13,902 nt of DNA from Chitinophaga pinensis (GCA_945866165.1 CAMBGO010000043.1:1-13902), one strand, 5' to 3'. Counted from the stretch's first letter, positions 1-7,184 are shown. The notes: generated by a model not told the origin, from the sequence alone. Numbers and translations: made by a program.

Positions 1-521
1 GTTTCTTCACCACAGATATATGCACCAGCCCCACGTTGAACATAAATTTCGCAGTCGAATCCTGTTCCTAAAATATTTTTTCCAAGGAAGCCATGTTGTT
101 TTGCCTCAGCAATTGCTTGCTCAAGTATAGCCACAATCCATGCATATTCACCGCGTATGTATATGTATGTTCTGTTGCTACCCAACGCAAATGATGAAAC
201 GATCAATCCTTCAATTAGCAAGTGAGGAATAAATTCCATCAAATACCTATCCTTGAAAGTACCAGGTTCTGATTCATCAGCATTGCAAACGAGGTAACGA
301 GGAACGCCTTCAGGTTTTGCAAGAAAGCTCCATTTCATTCCTGTAGGAAATCCTGCTCCACCCCTTCCTCTTAATCCACTTTTCTTCACCTCTTCAACAA
401 TTGCTGCAGGATCCATTTTAAGCGCCTTTTCAAGAGACTTATATCCACCTTCGCGTTTATATACTTCGTAAGAACGAATTCCTTCCACGTGGGCCTTTTC
501 TAAAAGTATTTTTTTTGCCAT
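1..521 (-). CDS. nuoF: NADH-quinone oxidoreductase subunit F, partial (C-terminus beyond left edge)
   Basis: This is the FMN-carrying subunit that oxidises NADH at the tip of the peripheral arm of complex I. I translated it by hand from the ATG at 519-521; 173 codons are visible out of roughly 430-450 usual for the family. It shows the NuoF signatures in order: a glycine-rich FMN/NADH loop GRGGAGFPTGMKW, then NADESEPGTFKDR, then GEYAW, and at the window edge GAGAYICGEET. The C-terminal 4Fe-4S cysteines (N3 cluster) lie outside the window. The start is 24 bp downstream of the nuoE stop, consistent with one nuo transcript. There is no Shine-Dalgarno sequence; the leader is A-rich. The identity is secure; only completeness cannot be judged. 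Confidence 0.96.
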   Translation of the reverse strand, partial: MAKKILLEKAHVEGIRSYEVYKREGGYKSLEKALKMDPAAIVEEVKKSGLRGRGGAGFPTGMKWSFLAKPEGVPRYLVCNADESEPGTFKDRYLMEFIPHLLIEGLIVSSFALGSNRTYIYIRGEYAWIVAILEQAIAEAKQHGFLGKNILGTGFDCEIYVQRGAGAYICGEE

Positions 522-545
522 GTTGCTTATCGCTTTACGTGTACT

Positions 546-1034
546 TTATTTTTTGTTTCTACATTCCTCAATGATCGAATCCACCTTTTCTTCTGTTAGG
601 TGCTCTCTATAATTTTGTCCAAGTTGCATCAATGGTGCATAACCACATGCTCCAAGGCATTCTACTGTTTTAAGTGTAAACATGCCATCAGCAGTTGTTT
701 CGCCGACACCAATATTTAATTTCTTTTTGATATAGTCGATTATACGATCACTTCCATTCAACATACATGGACCTGTATGACATACTTCAAATAAATTCTT
801 GCCGACAGGTTGTAAATTATACATGCTGTAGAATGTAGCTACTTCATAGGCCTCAATAGGTTCAATATTTAAAATAGAAGCAACATGATCCATTGATGCA
901 GGGCTAAGCCAGCCGCCAAATTCTTCCTGTGCCAAATGCAGTAATGGAATCAATGCACTCTTTTGCTTTCCTTCCGGATAGCGAGCAATGATCTCATTTA
1001 CTTCTTTCATTTTATCTTCTGAAAACTTCACCAT
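546..1034 (-). CDS. nuoE: NADH-quinone oxidoreductase subunit E (24 kDa, 2Fe-2S)
   Basis: This 162-aa protein is the thioredoxin-fold subunit that binds the N1a 2Fe-2S cluster and docks on NuoF in the NADH-oxidising module. Residues 1-75 form the helical N-terminal part, including the family motif EVATFYSMYN near residues 64-73. The four cluster ligands are visible as CHTGPC (Cys85 and Cys90) and CLGAC (Cys126 and Cys130), with the usual spacing. Length is normal for the family. It lies 19 bp after nuoD and 24 bp before nuoF on the same strand. Many anaerobic Bacteroidota lack nuoE/F, so its presence here suggests a true NADH-oxidising complex I in a respiring organism (inference). Confidence 0.97.
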   Translation of the reverse strand: MVKFSEDKMKEVNEIIARYPEGKQKSALIPLLHLAQEEFGGWLSPASMDHVASILNIEPIEAYEVATFYSMYNLQPVGKNLFEVCHTGPCMLNGSDRIIDYIKKKLNIGVGETTADGMFTLKTVECLGACGYAPLMQLGQNYREHLTEEKVDSIIEECRNKK

Positions 1035-1053
1035 TTATTTATTTTTAGGCTTG

Positions 1054-2280
1054 TTAGGCATCCATTTCACCTGCGATCAAATTCAAGCTACTCAATGTTA
1101 CAATGGCATCGCTGAGCATGGTATCTTTTACAATTTCAGCATATGCTTGATAGTAAATGAAACATGGTCTGCGGAAATGAAGCCTGTAAGGCGCCCTTCC
1201 ACCATCACTGATTAGATAAAATCCAAGCTCACCATTTCCTCCTTCAACACATTGATAAACTTCTCCTGCTGGAATATCGGTTTCGCCCATCACTATTTTA
1301 AAATGATATATCAACGCTTCCATTTTAGTATACACATCGGCTTTAGCTGGCAGATAGTATTCAGGAGAGTCGGCATGATACACATCTGCTTCTGTTCCTT
1401 TGAAAGCTTGAACCTTTTGATATGCTTGCTTGATGATGCTCAATGATTCCCATATTTCTGCATTCCTTACCATGAAGCGATCGTAGTTGTCACCAGATGT
1501 TCCAACAGGAATGATAAAATCAAAGTCTTCATAAGAGGAATAAGGTGTGTGAACCCGCACATCATAATCAACACCAGCTGCACGCAAGTTTGGTCCAGTA
1601 AAACTGTAATTCAATGCTCGTTCTGCAGAAATTGCTCCAGTGCCCACTGTCCTATCAATAAAAATCCTATTTCTATTAAAAAGATTTTCAAACTCTTTCC
1701 AAACACCAGGGAATTCATTTAGAAATTTTTCAATCTTTTGAAATGCAACATCAGAGAAATCTCTTTCAAAACCTCCAATCCTACCCATGTTCGTAGTAAG
1801 CCTAGACCCGCAAACTTCTTCATATATTTCATAGGCCAGTTCACGGTATTGCATTACATACAAGAAACCTGTGTAAGCACCGGTATCAACACCAACAATT
1901 GAATTGCAAATGAGGTGATCGGTGATACGGGCTATTTCCATGATGATTACACGGAGGTAGTCTACCCTTTTTGGTGTTTTAACACCCAATAATTTTTCGC
2001 AAGTAAGATGCCAACCCATGTTGTTGATGGGAGATGAACAATAGTTCAATCGATCGGTCAACGTTGTGATCTGATAAAGAGGCCTGCGTTCGGCAATCTT
2101 TTCAAATGCCCGGTGGATATAACCAACAGTTGATTCTGTTTTGATGATTCGCTCACCATCCATTTCCAATATATTTTGGAAAACCCCATGCGTTGCTGGG
2201 TGAGTGGGGCCGAGGTTCAACCTGGTGGTCTGTTTTTCGATGGACCCTTGTGGAAGATTTATGTTCAATTGTTCTTGCAT
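1054..2280 (-). CDS. nuoD: NADH-quinone oxidoreductase subunit D (49 kDa)
   Basis: This 408-aa subunit forms most of the quinone-binding cavity at the junction of the peripheral and membrane arms of complex I and is homologous to the large subunit of NiFe hydrogenases. The N-terminal loop GPTHPATHG (residues 24-32) and the TDRLNY motif ending at Tyr80 correspond to the quinone-headgroup contacts known from Thermus Nqo4 (His38 and Tyr87). Further family motifs are GRIGGFERDF, the RTVGTGAIS block, the segment GEVYQCVEGGNGELGFYL and the C-terminal RPCFIYYQAYAEI. It ends in GEMDA, close to the normal end of the family. It is not fused to NuoC, unlike in E. coli. Spacing is 33 bp from nuoC and 19 bp to nuoE. 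Confidence 0.98.
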   Translation of the reverse strand: MQEQLNINLPQGSIEKQTTRLNLGPTHPATHGVFQNILEMDGERIIKTESTVGYIHRAFEKIAERRPLYQITTLTDRLNYCSSPINNMGWHLTCEKLLGVKTPKRVDYLRVIIMEIARITDHLICNSIVGVDTGAYTGFLYVMQYRELAYEIYEEVCGSRLTTNMGRIGGFERDFSDVAFQKIEKFLNEFPGVWKEFENLFNRNRIFIDRTVGTGAISAERALNYSFTGPNLRAAGVDYDVRVHTPYSSYEDFDFIIPVGTSGDNYDRFMVRNAEIWESLSIIKQAYQKVQAFKGTEADVYHADSPEYYLPAKADVYTKMEALIYHFKIVMGETDIPAGEVYQCVEGGNGELGFYLISDGGRAPYRLHFRRPCFIYYQAYAEIVKDTMLSDAIVTLSSLNLIAGEMDA

Positions 2281-2313
2281 AGAATATCTTGAAAAAAGTT
2301 TCTTTCTAGTTTA

Positions 2314-2817
2314 TTATCGTCCAAACATTTCATCATCCTTATCAACACGCGTTTGGTCTTCCAACGGAAATTCCTTGCGCATAGGGAAATAATCCATTTC
2401 ATCAACATTCAAAACCCTTTTCAGGTCAGGATGGCCAACGAAATTGATTCCATAAAAATCATAAGTCTCTCTTTCCATCCAATTTGCACCACTGAATAGA
2501 CCAGTTGCAGTATAAACATCAGGCTTTTCAATGGGCACATAAATTTTTATTCTCATTCTCACATTATCAACCAGGTTATGCAAATGATACACAACGCATA
2601 ATTCCTCTCCTTTCCTATCTGGATAGTGAACACCGGTTAAATCAGTTAAGAAGCGAAAGGAAAGCTCATCGTTATCATGCAAGAAAGTAAGCACCTTAAG
2701 ATTGAAGTCATTTTTAACGGTAACGCTTAGCATGCCGTATGGCTCTTCAGCACTGAGAATTTGATCACCGAACTGTGATCTTAGTTTTTCTATAATTATT
2801 TCATTGCTCAATGACAT
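2314..2817 (-). CDS. nuoC: NADH-quinone oxidoreductase subunit C (30 kDa)
   Basis: This 167-aa subunit of the connecting fragment of complex I has no cofactor and packs against NuoD and NuoB. It is recognised by the 30-kDa signature around residues 115-136, ERETYDFYGINFVGHPDLKR, and by the preceding LTDLTGVHYPDR segment near residues 58-68. The C-terminal stretch PMRKEFPLEDQTR is also typical. It ends shortly after this, so there is no fused NuoD domain. It sits 28 bp after nuoB and 33 bp before nuoD on the same strand. The ATG start gives the expected length; the leader is A-rich without a Shine-Dalgarno sequence. Confidence 0.96.
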   Translation of the reverse strand: MSLSNEIIIEKLRSQFGDQILSAEEPYGMLSVTVKNDFNLKVLTFLHDNDELSFRFLTDLTGVHYPDRKGEELCVVYHLHNLVDNVRMRIKIYVPIEKPDVYTATGLFSGANWMERETYDFYGINFVGHPDLKRVLNVDEMDYFPMRKEFPLEDQTRVDKDDEMFGR

Positions 2818-2845
2818 GCGTTTCGTTTTTAGTCTGAATGACTAT

Positions 2846-3433
2846 TTATTCAATTCCATAACTTGACATCAGGGCTTGGTATTTTTCACCATTTCTTCTT
2901 CTGAGGCTTTCGTCACCAACCAGGTCCTGAATTTTAAGAAATCCATCGATGATGGCTTCTGGTCTTGGAGGACACCCTGGTACATAAATATCAACAGGTA
3001 TCACCTGATCAATTCCTTGTAAAACAGAATAGGTATCAAAAATGCCACCGCTTGACGCACAGGCACCTACTGCCATAACCCAACGCGGTTCTGCCATTTG
3101 TAGGTATACTTGCCTAACTACTGGGCCCATTTTTTTTGCAATCGTTCCCATCACCATTAAAAGATCGCATTGGCGGGGAGAAAATCCCACACGCTCAGAT
3201 CCAAAACGAGATAAGTCATAGTGAGAACCCATGGTGGCCATGAATTCGATTCCACAACAAGAAGTAGCAAAAGGCAGAGGCCAGAGAGAATTTTTTCTTG
3301 CCAACCCAACCACTTTGTCTAATGAAGTTGCAAAAAATCCTTCGCCCATATGTCCTTCAGGCATTTCTATCTGGTTGATTCCACGATCAGCAGAATCCTT
3401 AACATTTAAATTAAACCGAACCGGACGTGCCAT
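2846..3433 (-). CDS. nuoB: NADH-quinone oxidoreductase subunit B (N2 cluster)
   Basis: This 195-aa subunit (PSST/20 kDa type) binds the terminal 4Fe-4S cluster N2, which passes electrons to quinone in the cavity shared with NuoD. The four ligands are visible: the tandem Cys59-Cys60 in ATSCCGIEFM, Cys125 in VGACASSGG and Cys154 in VPGCPPRPEA. Other family blocks are RFGSERVGFSPRQCDLL and GTIAKKMGPVVRQVY. The basic segment ending in SLRRRNGEKY is the usual C-terminal tail. It follows nuoA after a 55-bp spacer holding a small hairpin, the longest gap in this stretch of the operon, and precedes nuoC by 28 bp. Confidence 0.98.
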   Translation of the reverse strand: MARPVRFNLNVKDSADRGINQIEMPEGHMGEGFFATSLDKVVGLARKNSLWPLPFATSCCGIEFMATMGSHYDLSRFGSERVGFSPRQCDLLMVMGTIAKKMGPVVRQVYLQMAEPRWVMAVGACASSGGIFDTYSVLQGIDQVIPVDIYVPGCPPRPEAIIDGFLKIQDLVGDESLRRRNGEKYQALMSSYGIE

Positions 3434-3461
3434 AATTATTTTTTATATTAATAACAATTTA

Positions 3462-3476
3462 AAACCCATTGGGTTT
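3462..3476 (-). other. Small hairpin in the nuoA-nuoB spacer
   Basis: AAACCC at 3462-3467 and GGGTTT at 3471-3476 form a perfect 6-bp stem with a 3-nt loop, 12 bases after the nuoA stop. On the transcribed minus strand it is not followed by a long T tract, so it is not a good intrinsic terminator. It could be an mRNA stability or processing element, or chance. Confidence 0.3.
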
Positions 3477-3488
3477 ATGATTGAATAT

Positions 3489-3905
3489 TTAATCTTCCCA
3501 ATGGAGTGCCCCTTTTTTAATGATATATATGAACCCTGCAAGGAAAAATCCTACAAACATCAACACTGCCATAAATCCATCCCAGCCCAATGCCTTAAAG
3601 TTGATGGCATAAGGATAGAAGAAGATTACTTCAACATCAAATAAAACAAACAAGATTGCGACAAGAAAATACTTAATGGCCATGGGCTGACGGGCATTCC
3701 CGAACTGTTCTATACCACTTTCAAAAACCTGGAGTTTGTCACTTGTCACTCTTTTGGGTCCAGTGAAGTGGGATAGTCCGATCATTACAGCCACAAAAAG
3801 AATGGCAAAAATGATCTGTATTCCGATAGGGAAGTAGTTTGCCGGCGTATTGGTTTCCGCGGCTTGTCCGAGAGCTAAAGACTGCAAAAAAAATGTCCTG
3901 ATCAT
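3489..3905 (-). CDS. nuoA: NADH-quinone oxidoreductase subunit A
   Basis: This 138-aa inner-membrane subunit lies next to the quinone cavity of complex I. Three hydrophobic segments are visible at about residues 26-46, 78-99 and 108-130. The diagnostic motifs are FESG (61-64) in the first cytoplasmic loop and FDVE (89-92) inside the second helix, whose acidic residues belong to the E-channel region of the complex. The protein carries about 22 residues before the NYFPIG segment where many NuoA proteins begin. No in-frame ATG lies between Met1 and Met41, so this start is preferred. It is the first nuo gene here and has its own probable promoter just upstream. Confidence 0.95.
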   Translation of the reverse strand: MIRTFFLQSLALGQAAETNTPANYFPIGIQIIFAILFVAVMIGLSHFTGPKRVTSDKLQVFESGIEQFGNARQPMAIKYFLVAILFVLFDVEVIFFYPYAINFKALGWDGFMAVLMFVGFFLAGFIYIIKKGALHWED

Positions 3906-3924
3906 CGGGCTTTATTTGAAGGCG

Positions 3925-3932
3925 CAAAGGTA
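3925..3932 (-). promoter_or_regulatory. Putative nuoA promoter, Bacteroidota -7 box
   Basis: On the minus strand these bases read TACCTTTG, an exact match to the Bacteroidota -7 consensus TAnnTTTG. The box ends 19 bases before the nuoA ATG, giving a short leader. The -33 element is not clear: the expected place falls in a T-rich run (3951-3962) that is also the tail of a terminator. It would be the promoter of the nuo operon. Confidence 0.42.
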
Positions 3933-3950
3933 TGGAAGGGAGGTGGATTG

Positions 3951-3979
3951 AAAAAATAAAAAGGGGGTTAACAATCCCC
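3951..3979 (-). terminator. Intrinsic terminator upstream of nuoA
   Basis: On the minus strand GGGGATT (3979-3973) pairs with AACCCCC (3969-3963), including one G-T wobble, around a 3-nt loop. It is followed directly by TTTTTATTTTTT (3962-3951). This is a good intrinsic terminator shape for transcripts arriving from the TPR-protein operon. It lies immediately in front of the nuoA -7 box. Confidence 0.6.
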
Positions 3980-4017
3980 ATTTTCAGATCACCTTAGGAT
4001 GGTTGAGACTGGGGTGG

Positions 4018-4059
4018 AAATAAAAAACATCCCTTCAGCTTCGCGAGATGGTGATGGGA
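4018..4059 (-). terminator. Imperfect terminator hairpin (middle of three)
   Basis: The arms 4047-4059 and 4030-4042 pair at 10 of 13 positions on the minus strand, with a TCGC loop (4046-4043). They are followed by TGTTTTTTATTT (4029-4018). The stem has three symmetrical mismatches, so this is weaker than its neighbours but keeps the stem-plus-U-tract layout. Confidence 0.4.
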
Positions 4060-4094
4060 AAAAACAACCCCGTCCACTTTGAGAGACGGGGTTG
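4059..4094 (-). terminator. Strong intrinsic terminator of the TPR/PstS-like operon
   Basis: A perfect 10-bp GC-rich stem is formed by CAACCCCGTC (4094-4085 on the minus strand) and GACGGGGTTG (4074-4065) with a 10-nt loop. It is followed directly by six Ts (4064-4059). It begins 37 bp after the stop codon of the TPR gene and is well placed to end that operon. A second copy of the arm sequence gacggggttg lies at 4100-4109 on the plus strand. Confidence 0.8.
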
Positions 4095-4131
4095 GGAATG
4101 ACGGGGTTGAGAATTAAAATATGCTAAAAAA

Positions 4132-5763
4132 CTACTTTTTGGTAGCCAAGGCTCTATCAATAATATCTCTATTCTTGATGGCATCTTGGTTTGTTGGATC
4201 AATTTCAATGATTTTTTCTAGAAAAGATTTTGCGATAGCGAGGTCTTTCTTAACATTCGCATTGTAGCCAGCCATATATCCATAAGCAGTAATTAAGGTG
4301 CTCTTGTTTTTTGACTTATCTAATTCTGCAATAGAAATGAACTTTTCGCAATCAGGTACTGCTAATCCTAATTCCATTGTTGAATCAATGACAGAGCGTG
4401 AACGGAATGACCAATAATGACCATATACCTCGTTTGGAAACTGGGTTTTATACACTGAGAATATACTATCAGCTAATTGGTATTGTGTTGCCTTGAAGTT
4501 TTCAAAACCAGCATTGTAAAGGTCAACTTTGCTGATCTTTGGATTGATGGATAAAATTTTTGTAAGCCACTGTGCAGACTTTACAGTATTACCAGCGCGC
4601 TTATAAAAATCAGAAGCCTTTTTTGCGTAATCCAACTTGTTTGCAACCAGTGTATCGGATTCAATTGACATTCCAAAATAATAATCAATTTTGTCAGGAG
4701 ATAACTTCAGTTTGGCTGCGTTTAATGCAGCTACTATATAGTTATCAGGGTTAACCTGCTCAGGCATTGCTTTTTGGAAGAATGTTTCAAGAAATGAAAA
4801 TGCATTAACAGAATCGCCCAATTTGTCGAAACTATACCCTTTCAATCGATAAAGTCTTGAATCAGCATTTGCACCTTGAGTTTGTAACAAAGCATCTGCC
4901 TTCCTGATTGCATTATTAAAATCACCAGCAGCAAATTGAAGACTGGCCTCTTCGTAATCAAGCGCTGGACCAGCATCTGCATTTAATTTATACTGGTTGA
5001 AATACTGTGATGCTTTGTTGACATCTCTCATGAAATAATATACATAGAGGTCATAAATTGCTGGAGAAAAGCTAGGATCATCTGTTATCGCATCATTGAA
5101 TTTCCCCAAAAAAATATCTTTTTGTTCATTGCCCTGCGTTAGATAAACCTTTCCAATTTTGTATTTAGCTATAGCCAATTTTGGATCTACCAACAATGCG
5201 TTTTCATAAGAAGAAACAGCACCGCCGCCATCCATCATCTTTCTATATAGGTCGCCCATGTATACATGCGCCATGGCATCCTTGAAATTTTTTATCAAGG
5301 TTGCAGCTTTTATTTTTTCAATGCCATACGCTGGATCGCCAGCCTCTTCAAGATTAGCTTTGCCAATGGCAACTAGCACTGCAATATCTTTTCCCTTGGT
5401 TAAGCTGACAGCGGTTTCAAATCGCTGACGAGCGTCATTTACTTTCTTCTCTGCAAGCTCAGCTTGTCCCATTGCAACAAGCAATAATGGGTTACTGCCA
5501 TTAGCCCCTTCCATTCCCTTTCGCAAGACTTCCTTTGCACCACTGATATCTTTCATTTCAAAAAGAACCTGTGCCATCCAGTAAATAGATTCAGGATTTG
5601 TTGGACCTGCAGCCACCACTTTTTCCATGGTACTTTTTGCAGATTGATAACGTTGCTGGAGAAGCAATTTTTTTCCATCCTGAATGGTTTGGGCAGACGA
5701 AATGCCAATACCAAAAAACAAAGACAACGAGAAGATCAACATCAATTTATACATCACGGTCAT
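4132..5763 (-). CDS. Secreted tetratricopeptide-repeat protein, function unknown
   Basis: The product is 543 aa from the ATG at 5763. A second ATG three codons later (5754) would give a more usual signal peptide, with a lysine at the third residue before the hydrophobic segment. The signal peptide ends near ISSAQ, so the protein is probably periplasmic. The rest is helical repeat with recognisable TPR units, for example around residues 27-60, 61-90, 93-125, 165-200 and, at the C-terminus, AIAKSFLEKIIEIDPTNQDA. There is no enzyme motif and only one cysteine in the mature part. It follows the PstS-like lipoprotein gene by 34 bp and is last in the operon, before a strong terminator. TPR proteins are usually scaffolds; a partnership with the lipoprotein is inferred from position only. 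Confidence 0.85.
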   Translation of the reverse strand: MTVMYKLMLIFSLSLFFGIGISSAQTIQDGKKLLLQQRYQSAKSTMEKVVAAGPTNPESIYWMAQVLFEMKDISGAKEVLRKGMEGANGSNPLLLVAMGQAELAEKKVNDARQRFETAVSLTKGKDIAVLVAIGKANLEEAGDPAYGIEKIKAATLIKNFKDAMAHVYMGDLYRKMMDGGGAVSSYENALLVDPKLAIAKYKIGKVYLTQGNEQKDIFLGKFNDAITDDPSFSPAIYDLYVYYFMRDVNKASQYFNQYKLNADAGPALDYEEASLQFAAGDFNNAIRKADALLQTQGANADSRLYRLKGYSFDKLGDSVNAFSFLETFFQKAMPEQVNPDNYIVAALNAAKLKLSPDKIDYYFGMSIESDTLVANKLDYAKKASDFYKRAGNTVKSAQWLTKILSINPKISKVDLYNAGFENFKATQYQLADSIFSVYKTQFPNEVYGHYWSFRSRSVIDSTMELGLAVPDCEKFISIAELDKSKNKSTLITAYGYMAGYNANVKKDLAIAKSFLEKIIEIDPTNQDAIKNRDIIDRALATKK

Positions 5764-5797
5764 TTTTTAATGATTGTAAAAATATGAAATCACAGAT

Positions 5798-6748
5798 TTA
5801 TTCAGAAACATTTGCCCTTCTTATTTGTAAATCCATTCTGTCAGGCACAAGGTAACCCCTACGGAAAATAAGTTGGCCTTTTTCGTGTGTTAAGAAATTA
5901 ACAAATCCTTTACCCAATCCAGCGTAGTTTTCCTTCAAAATATAGTACAAACCTCTGTGAAGAGGATAGCGTCTAGTAGCAATATTGGCTTGATAGGGTC
6001 GTACGTAGGGCTTTTCAGGACATTTCGAACACTGCAAGGCTGCAATTCGAACCTTTTCCATGAAACTAAGCTGAATGGAGTCTTCGTGGTTCCCAATCCA
6101 ACTCACCCCTATGAAACCTATGGCATCAGGGTGGCTAGAAACATAATTAATGACCCCTTCAGAATTGCTGGCAGCAACAACTTTTCCATTCATGGGCTGT
6201 CCCCTGAGCACAGAATCGATCATAAAACGAACAGTGCTTGTTGCTTTTACCCCGTCCATTACAAGACTGTATTTATAACCGCTTGTGCCATTGAGCATGG
6301 CCCTGATGTCAGCCACAGAGAAGAGTGAATCTTTTGAAGCGTTATTCAAGATCACTGCAACAGCATCGGAAGCAATCCTACCAAAAATCGGTTTGAACTG
6401 AAGCGTATCCTGGTAAAACAATGTTTCCTCTGCAGAAAGCCCGCGAGTTGTTATTACCATCCGAATACTATCATTTAACAGGTCTTTCATGCACTCTGCC
6501 TCCGGCTTATAGTGTACAATTATTTTTGCTTTGGGATGCTGCGATAAAAATACCTGCAACTGAGAGTCCATGATAGGTGCAAAAGATTCGTCAACACTGA
6601 TATGAATTATACCGGATGTAAGGGTATCATCACCAGCAATAAATTTTGGTTTTTTTGTCGACTGTGAACATGAAGCAACAATCAAGAAAAGAATGATTCC
6701 CAATGCCGATGAAACTCTAAAAGACTTAATCAATTTGAATATGTTCAT
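5798..6748 (-). CDS. PstS-like substrate-binding lipoprotein
   Basis: From the ATG at 6748 this is a 316-aa lipoprotein: basic N-terminus, hydrophobic core and a lipobox VASC with Cys27. The longer reading from 6805 would place the signal sequence internally, so I reject it. The chosen ATG overlaps the preceding stop as ATGA, implying translational coupling. The fold resembles PstS-type type-2 periplasmic binding proteins: SFAPIM (55-60) in the first ligand loop, ITTRGLSAEE (99-108), SNSEGVINYVSSHPDAIGFIG (split over 194-214), and a C-terminal YPLHRGLYYI plus GQLIFRRGYL. By eye, the R-x-D-G-S-G-T phosphate loop of E. coli PstS appears replaced by GVKATST (166-172), so phosphate as ligand is doubtful. 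A CSKC motif (240-243) is unusual. No PstC/A/B genes are nearby. Confidence 0.85.
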   Translation of the reverse strand: MNIFKLIKSFRVSSALGIILFLIVASCSQSTKKPKFIAGDDTLTSGIIHISVDESFAPIMDSQLQVFLSQHPKAKIIVHYKPEAECMKDLLNDSIRMVITTRGLSAEETLFYQDTLQFKPIFGRIASDAVAVILNNASKDSLFSVADIRAMLNGTSGYKYSLVMDGVKATSTVRFMIDSVLRGQPMNGKVVAASNSEGVINYVSSHPDAIGFIGVSWIGNHEDSIQLSFMEKVRIAALQCSKCPEKPYVRPYQANIATRRYPLHRGLYYILKENYAGLGKGFVNFLTHEKGQLIFRRGYLVPDRMDLQIRRANVSE

Positions 6749-6981
6749 TGTTTTCTTTTTGAAGCATACCCTTTGTAAAAGCGAAAGGCTCCGTAGCAAA
6801 TACAAGAAATACCAAATATGGATGACAGAAGAGAATCAAACCCTAAGTCATTACCCATGTATTTGTTGAGCAGAAAAAAAATCCCAGCTCCAAACCAAAT
6901 AATTCCCATTGCAAAGTCATATATGACCTTGAAGTTTTCTCTTTGCCTGTTCTCCCTGTCGCGAAATGAATTTGTACCCAT
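6745..6981 (-). CDS. Small two-helix membrane protein, unknown function
   Basis: I prefer the ATG at 6981, giving 78 aa; an upstream ATG at 7017 would add twelve residues that do not look like an extension of the protein. The N-terminus is strongly charged (RDRENRQREN), followed by two hydrophobic segments at about residues 22-40 (FAMGIIWFGAGIFFLL region) and 48-66 (LLSSIFGISCICYGAF region), and a basic tail KGYASKRKQ. This predicts a hairpin membrane protein with both ends probably in the cytoplasm (inference). Its TGA overlaps the ATG of the PstS-like gene, so the two are almost certainly co-expressed. I do not recognise the family. No Shine-Dalgarno sequence is present. Confidence 0.72.
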   Translation of the reverse strand: MGTNSFRDRENRQRENFKVIYDFAMGIIWFGAGIFFLLNKYMGNDLGFDSLLSSIFGISCICYGAFRFYKGYASKRKQ

Positions 6982-7132
6982 AATATGAAGTGTTTGCAAT
7001 GTAAGAAATATGTTCAAATGAGATGAATTTATGATACGTTGATTTTACTTATTTATTTTTTAATAAGATGCCATTATCACATTTTTTCACATTTTAAATG
7101 TCTTTAGAGGAATAGAAAAATACTACCCCCTC

Positions 7133-7171
7133 TTTGTCAATTGATAAAAAAGCTTAACCATTGTATCTTTG
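7133..7171 (+). promoter_or_regulatory. Promoter for phosphatase-hisS operon
   Basis: TATCTTTG at 7164-7171 matches the Bacteroidota -7 box TAnnTTTG exactly. A TTG at 7141-7143 lies 20 bases upstream as a possible -33 element; a TTTG at 7133-7136 is a second candidate. The box ends 13 bases before the ATG at 7185, so the leader should be fewer than about ten bases. Confidence 0.55.
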
Positions 7172-7184
7172 TAAAAATTAATGA

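Noticed and set aside
3231..3644. Plus-strand open frame of 137 codons over nuoB/nuoA
   Set aside because: It lies antisense to two certain nuo genes, has no recognisable domain, and spans their spacer by chance.
5957..6328. Plus-strand open frame of 123 codons inside the PstS-like gene
   Set aside because: It is antisense to a lipoprotein with clear signal peptide and fold; no motif of its own.
6996..7018. TACATTGC with TTTG upstream as promoter of the small membrane protein
   Set aside because: The box is imperfect and the TTTG is only 11 bases away, not the usual 19-20.
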